From NCBI GenBank assembly GCA_041687295.1, contig JAWLCG010000095.1, positions 1 through 14,019 of the forward strand: DNA of 14,019 nucleotides, in the 5' to 3' direction. Shown here in pieces: positions 12,696-14,019 of this stretch; the stretch's first letter is position 1, and each line of letters opens with the position of its first letter. The stretch is from JAWLCG01 sp041687295 (lineage in GTDB: Bacteria > Planctomycetota > Phycisphaerae > SM23-33 > FEN-1343). The notes below the pieces were generated by a model. That model was not told where the DNA came from. It saw nothing but the letters and a program-made list of their open reading frames with translations, and ran no database searches. The position numbers and the translations under genes were made by a program.

Positions 12696-14019
12696 ATGGC
12701 CGACGCACAGCAGAGCCGACCGAACATCATCTGGATCTTTGGCGACCAGCACCGTGGCCAGGCCCTGAGCTGCGCGGGCGACCCGAACGTCAACACGCCC
12801 GAGCTCGACCGCATCGCCAGCGAGGGCGTCTGGATGCCCCAGGCGGTGTCCGGCTTCCCGCTGTGCTGCCCGTACCGCGGCTCGCTGCTGACCAGCCAGT
12901 ACCCCCACAACTGCGTGCCCGGCCACGAGTACCCCCTGCCCGAGGGCATGCCGACCGTCGCCGAGCCCTTCAAGCAGGCCGGCTACCACACGGCCTACTT
13001 CGGCAAGTGGCACCTGGCGGGCTGGAAGGAGCGCGACGGGCGGGCGGCCTTCCACATCACCGACCCCGACCGCCGGGGCGGCTTCGACACCTGGACCGGC
13101 TTCGACAACAACAACAGCCAGTGGGACAGTTGGGTCCACGGCGGGCGTGGCGAGGACGCCTTCCACTACCGCCTGCCCGGCTACGAGACCGACTGCCTGA
13201 CCGACCTGCTGATCGACTACCTCCGCGGCCGGGCCAACGGCGGCACGCCCGAGGCCGAGGAGCCCTTCTTCGCCGTGCTCAGCGTCCAGCCCCCGCACGA
13301 CCCGTACCTGGCCCCCGCCGAGTACATGGGCCGACACAACCCCGCCGACATCCAGCTGCGGCCCAACGTGCCGCCCATCCCCGCCCTGCAGCAGCAGGTC
13401 CGCCGCGACCTCGCCGGGGCCTACGCCCAGATCGAGAACCTCGACTTCAACGTCGGGCGCGTCCGCGAGGCGCTCGACGAGTTGGGGTTGGCCTTCAACA
13501 CCTGGATCCTGTTCTTCAGCGACCACGGCGACATGCACGGCTCGCACGGGCAGTACCGCAAGACCGGGCCCTACGAGGAGTCCATCCGCGTGCCCTTCTT
13601 CGTCACCGGCGCGCCCAGCAAGTACTGCGCCCACAACTGGACGGTGCCCAACGTGCCGGTCAACCACGTCGACATCGCCCCGACGAGCCTGGGCCTGTGC
13701 GGCCTGGACGTGCCCGACTGGATGACCGGCACGGACTACTCCAGCCTGATCGTCCGCGGCCGAAAGCCCGCCGCCGACCTGCCCGACTCGGCCTACATCC
13801 AGTCGGTCGTACCCACCGGCCACGGCGACAGCATCGATCGGCCCTGGCGGGGCCTCGTCACCCGCGACGGCTGGAAGTACGTCTGCCTCGAGGGCCAGCC
13901 CTGGCTGCTGTTCAACCTCAACGATGACCCCTACGAGCTGGTCAACCACGCCCACAACAGCCGGTACTGGTCGGTCCGCTACCGCCTGCAGGAGCGCCTG
14001 GCCCAGTGGATCAATGACA
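12696..14019 (+). CDS. Type I formylglycine-dependent sulfatase, 3' end cut by window
   Basis: The frame is open from ATG 12696 to the window end: 441 codons, no stop. NIIWIFGDQHRG (10-21) gives the N-terminal metal-binding strand, with D17 followed by Gln instead of the common second Asp. LCCPYRGSLLT (56-66) is the sulfatase signature C-x-P-x-R with Cys57 as the residue converted to formylglycine. FGKWHL (102-107) and FFSDHGDMHGSHG (273-285) supply the conserved Lys, His and Asp. The ending NDDPYELVNHAHNS and the amphipathic stretch after it are the usual C-terminus, so only a few residues are probably missing. No signal peptide is visible, which suggests a cytoplasmic enzyme, unlike many exported planctomycete sulfatases. 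It needs a formylglycine-generating enzyme elsewhere. The substrate is unknown. It has its own promoter and is not part of the polysaccharide operon. Confidence 0.88.
   Translation, partial: MADAQQSRPNIIWIFGDQHRGQALSCAGDPNVNTPELDRIASEGVWMPQAVSGFPLCCPYRGSLLTSQYPHNCVPGHEYPLPEGMPTVAEPFKQAGYHTAYFGKWHLAGWKERDGRAAFHITDPDRRGGFDTWTGFDNNNSQWDSWVHGGRGEDAFHYRLPGYETDCLTDLLIDYLRGRANGGTPEAEEPFFAVLSVQPPHDPYLAPAEYMGRHNPADIQLRPNVPPIPALQQQVRRDLAGAYAQIENLDFNVGRVREALDELGLAFNTWILFFSDHGDMHGSHGQYRKTGPYEESIRVPFFVTGAPSKYCAHNWTVPNVPVNHVDIAPTSLGLCGLDVPDWMTGTDYSSLIVRGRKPAADLPDSAYIQSVVPTGHGDSIDRPWRGLVTRDGWKYVCLEGQPWLLFNLNDDPYELVNHAHNSRYWSVRYRLQERLAQWIND

Noticed and set aside
11900..13927. Forward 675-codon frame across the divergent region
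   Set aside because: It is antisense to one gene and out of frame with the sulfatase; its composition is typical of a shadow frame.
12528..13955. 475-codon reverse-strand open frame opposite the sulfatase
   Set aside because: The forward strand has an uninterrupted sulfatase with all catalytic motifs; the reverse translation has no recognisable domain.

Overview
The window is very GC-rich and densely packed. Eleven genes run left to right from base 1 to 11865, often with overlapping start and stop codons. A reverse-strand gene (11867-12508) and a divergent sulfatase gene (12696 to the window end) follow. No rRNA, tRNA, CRISPR array, transposase or phage gene is visible. A high-GC Gram-negative-type envelope, an exosortase-type exopolysaccharide locus and a C-type sulfatase together suggest a planctomycete, possibly Phycisphaerae-like. 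This is an inference from gene content and composition; no marker gene is present.

Layout. (1) 1-1592: the 3' part of an ExeA-like AAA+ ATPase of the type found in PEP-CTERM/exosortase loci, then a CpsD/CapB-type tyrosine-kinase ATPase. (2) 1703-5824: a TIGR03087-like sugar transferase, a small VanZ-like membrane protein, a second glycosyltransferase and a WaaL-type O-antigen ligase/polymerase. The last three are joined by ATGA, ATGA and TGATG overlaps. (3) 5836-8182: two GT4-type glycosyltransferases. (4) 8175-11865: an ATP-grasp ligase, a NodB-like polysaccharide deacetylase and a PaaK/CapK-like adenylate-forming enzyme, which look like a module for decorating the sugar chain. (5) 11867-12508, reverse: an unrecognised protein with two predicted membrane helices and an extracytoplasmic domain. 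(6) 12696 onward: a formylglycine sulfatase without a signal peptide, behind the best promoter in the window.

Inferred working model: four cytoplasmic glycosyltransferases build an oligosaccharide on a lipid carrier, and the ligase/polymerase transfers it outside the inner membrane. The kinase and the ExeA-like ATPase regulate or power assembly or export. The ATP-grasp, deacetylase and CapK-like enzymes add or remove substituents. The flippase, initiating phosphoglycosyltransferase, Wzz/Wza components and any exosortase are not in the window; they may lie upstream of base 1. The most interesting parts are the ATP-grasp/deacetylase/CapK-like cassette, whose product cannot be predicted, and the unrecognised two-helix protein.
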